Positions 13,362-14,747 of a DNA stretch of 14,747 nucleotides are shown here, piece after piece. Source of the DNA: Domibacillus sp. (GTDB lineage Bacteria; Bacillota; Bacilli; Bacillales; Domibacillaceae); assembly GCA_031177795.1 (NCBI GenBank), contig JAPSKG010000026.1, positions 1-14,747 of the forward strand, read 5' to 3'. The stretch's first letter is position 1. Every line of letters starts with the position of its first letter. The translations under genes and the position numbers were made by a program. The notes under the pieces were generated by a model. It saw only the letters and a program-made list of their open reading frames with translations, searched no databases and was not told the origin of the DNA.

Positions 13362-13979
13362 TTATGTGTTTTTTATCATAATGGCTTCAAGTATATTTGC
13401 TACATTTTGGCACGAATCTGCCGTATCTTTTAACGTCTTATAAATTTCTTTTACTTTCATTAAACGAACCGGGTCTTTTTCAACAGAAAAAAGCTCTTTA
13501 TTAGCCTGCAGGTATAAATTGTTACAATCAACTTTAAAAGATTTAATCTTGCTTGTATGTGCGTGCAGTGCTGGCAGTTTTTTGAAAGAAAGCAGCTCAA
13601 CCGATTTGGCAATTTCGTCTGTGCAAGAACAAAGTGCAGCTGTGTATTTCTGCAGATAAGCATTTGTTTGTATAAAAACATACGCGTTACAAAAAGCAGC
13701 TGCTGTTTCCAATTTCTCCAGTACAATATCCATGCTTACAGCAAGTGACAAAATGTCTTCCCGATCAATAGGCGTGATAAATGTATCATTTAATTCTTGT
13801 ACAAGTTTATTAATGTATTCAGTTCCTTTTGCTTTTAATTTTTTTAAGTCAGCAGATAAACTAGTTAAATCTCCTGCGTTTTGCCGCTTGCTTTCAGCAA
13901 AACAGTCCGCTCCTTTCTGCAAATTAAAAGCAATTGCCCTTAACAAAATCAAAGATTTGTCTTTTTTTTGTTTAAACAC
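13362..13979 (-). CDS. DUF47 / PhoU-like phosphate transport regulator (YkaA-like)
   Basis: The 205-residue, almost entirely helical cytosolic protein is a DUF47 family member (PF01865), related in fold to PhoU. Recognisable features are the N-terminal MFKQKKDKSLILLRAIAFNL, the conserved central ELNDTFITPIDREDILSLAVSMD at about residues 62-84, which carries acidic residues implicated in metal binding, and a long C-terminal helical bundle. DUF47 proteins are thought to regulate the adjacent PiT permease. The start is GTG at 13979 with TAGGAGG 8 bases upstream. It is the first gene of a two-gene unit with pit. The preceding pseudouridine synthase ends 40 bases upstream with no terminator between, so some read-through is likely. 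I found no convincing own promoter or Pho box. Confidence 0.94.
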   Translation of the reverse strand: MFKQKKDKSLILLRAIAFNLQKGADCFAESKRQNAGDLTSLSADLKKLKAKGTEYINKLVQELNDTFITPIDREDILSLAVSMDIVLEKLETAAAFCNAYVFIQTNAYLQKYTAALCSCTDEIAKSVELLSFKKLPALHAHTSKIKSFKVDCNNLYLQANKELFSVEKDPVRLMKVKEIYKTLKDTADSCQNVANILEAIMIKNT

Positions 13980-14019
13980 TTGAACGGCCTCCTATGTTTA
14001 AAGTAACGAACCGTTTTTG

Positions 14020-14747
14020 TTATTGCTTCAAACAAGAAAAAAGTTTTTTGAAATGAGCAGGCACGGGAGCAGAGACGGTAAAGGTCTCATTCAAAAACGG
14101 ATTAGGAACGGTTAACGCAACAGCGTGAAGCAAAGGGTGATGAAAAGCGGGGCTTCCCCCATAAAGGCCATCTCCGCTAATAGGATGCCCGAGTGAAGAC
14201 AGGTGAACACGAATTTGGTGTGTGCGCCCGGTTTCTAGATGGCACTCTAGCAAAGACAGCCCATCCTGCACGGCAACCCGCTTAAAATGCGTAACAGCTG
14301 TTTGCCCATTAGGTGAAATACGGCGCCTTGAAGGATGGTGACGGTCTTTTCCAATTGGTTTATTAATTGTCCCGCTTTTTTTCTTTACTTCACCATCCAC
14401 TACTGCATAATATGTTCTGAAAATTTTTTTTTGCTCAAGTAATCGAGAAAAAACAGCGTAAGCCGCTTCATGTTTAGCAAACAAAACGGCACCGCTTGTT
14501 CCTTCATCCAAGCGGTGAACATGACGAACAGGAAGTATATCTCCAGACAAAGAAACATGGTAGCATACACCGTTAAGCAAAGTGTTTTCCTCGTTTGGCT
14601 CATTTGGATGGGTTTTCATTCCGGCAGGTTTATCTGCTACAAGCATATGATCGTCTTCAAATAATATTGAGGGAGGCGGATACACTGGAGTGGCTCCAAA
14701 CGACCCGGGTTTAAAAAAAGGAATGGATAAGCGGGTTTGCATATTCA
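14020..14747 (-). CDS. RluA-family 23S rRNA/tRNA pseudouridine synthase, N-terminus outside the window
   Basis: The visible 242 codons cover the whole catalytic domain of an RluA/RluD-type pseudouridine synthase. The catalytic aspartate lies in HRLDEGTSGAVLFAK (Asp79 counting from the ATG at 14742). Other family stretches are ILFEDDHMLVADKPAGM near the start and LECHLETGRTHQIRVHLSSLGHPISGDGLYGG near the end. The frame stays open to the window edge, and the residues before the catalytic domain look like the end of an S4-type domain (RLSIPF), which in homologues such as B. subtilis YhcT adds roughly 60 N-terminal residues. I therefore treat it as partial; a 240-residue protein starting at 14742 is the alternative, but no Shine-Dalgarno can be seen in the five bases left. 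The exact uridine target cannot be assigned. Confidence 0.93.
   Translation of the reverse strand, partial: NMQTRLSIPFFKPGSFGATPVYPPPSILFEDDHMLVADKPAGMKTHPNEPNEENTLLNGVCYHVSLSGDILPVRHVHRLDEGTSGAVLFAKHEAAYAVFSRLLEQKKIFRTYYAVVDGEVKKKSGTINKPIGKDRHHPSRRRISPNGQTAVTHFKRVAVQDGLSLLECHLETGRTHQIRVHLSSLGHPISGDGLYGGSPAFHHPLLHAVALTVPNPFLNETFTVSAPVPAHFKKLFSCLKQ

Noticed and set aside
1..14747. CRISPR arrays, transposases, prophage genes, toxin-antitoxin or retron-like modules
   Set aside because: No direct-repeat array, no terminal inverted repeats, and no such protein signature in any frame.

Overview
The window looks like chromosome from a low-GC, spore-forming member of the Bacillaceae. It opens with a tRNA block in the order His-Gln-Gly-Cys-Leu, the order I recall for the end of the large Bacillus subtilis tRNA cluster. 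It also carries a TPP-riboswitch-controlled thiC, a queG-trmL pair, and the sporulation-associated prkA and yhbH genes. Nearly every gene has a strong Firmicute ribosome binding site and ends at a clear intrinsic terminator. No insertion sequence, prophage, CRISPR array or toxin-antitoxin pair was seen.

Layout. 27-439: five tRNA genes and a terminator. 440-728: AT-rich DNA with no gene, holding a candidate sigma-B promoter near its end. 729-1457: an unrecognised membrane/coiled-coil protein with an internal duplication. 1533-2381 (-): an RsbR-type STAS stressosome paralogue, convergent with the previous gene. 2614-3330: a calcineurin-like phosphoesterase. 3331-3689: no gene, but an extended -10 promoter, a TPP riboswitch, a terminator and the thiC leader. 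3690-5441: thiC. 5547-7184: queG and trmL, read together. 7231-7320 (-): a 29-residue membrane peptide with its own near-consensus promoter. 7479-9362: prkA, behind a sigma-E-like promoter. 9402-9575 (-): a small charged protein with a sigma-B-like promoter. 9650-10798: yhbH. 10869-11465: a WrbA-type quinone reductase. 11553-12164 (-): a YodC-like nitroreductase with a TTAC-N5-GTAA operator candidate. 12350-13979 (-): a DUF47/PhoU-like protein and a PiT phosphate permease, translationally coupled. 14020-14747 (-): an RluA-family pseudouridine synthase whose N-terminus appears to lie beyond the window.

Themes. General stress: an orphan RsbR paralogue sits beside two genes with sigma-B-like promoters. 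Sporulation/AAA+: PrkA and YhbH are usual partners, but here a small convergent gene lies between them and no spoVR is present. Quinone and electrophile stress: WrbA and the YodC-like enzyme are convergent neighbours. Thiamine, queuosine and phosphate functions are housekeeping.

I found no obviously new multi-gene system. The most novel material is the duplicated-segment protein at 729, the two small genes at 7231 and 9402, and several regulatory sites. All functional statements come from motif recognition and remembered family features; no database search was run.
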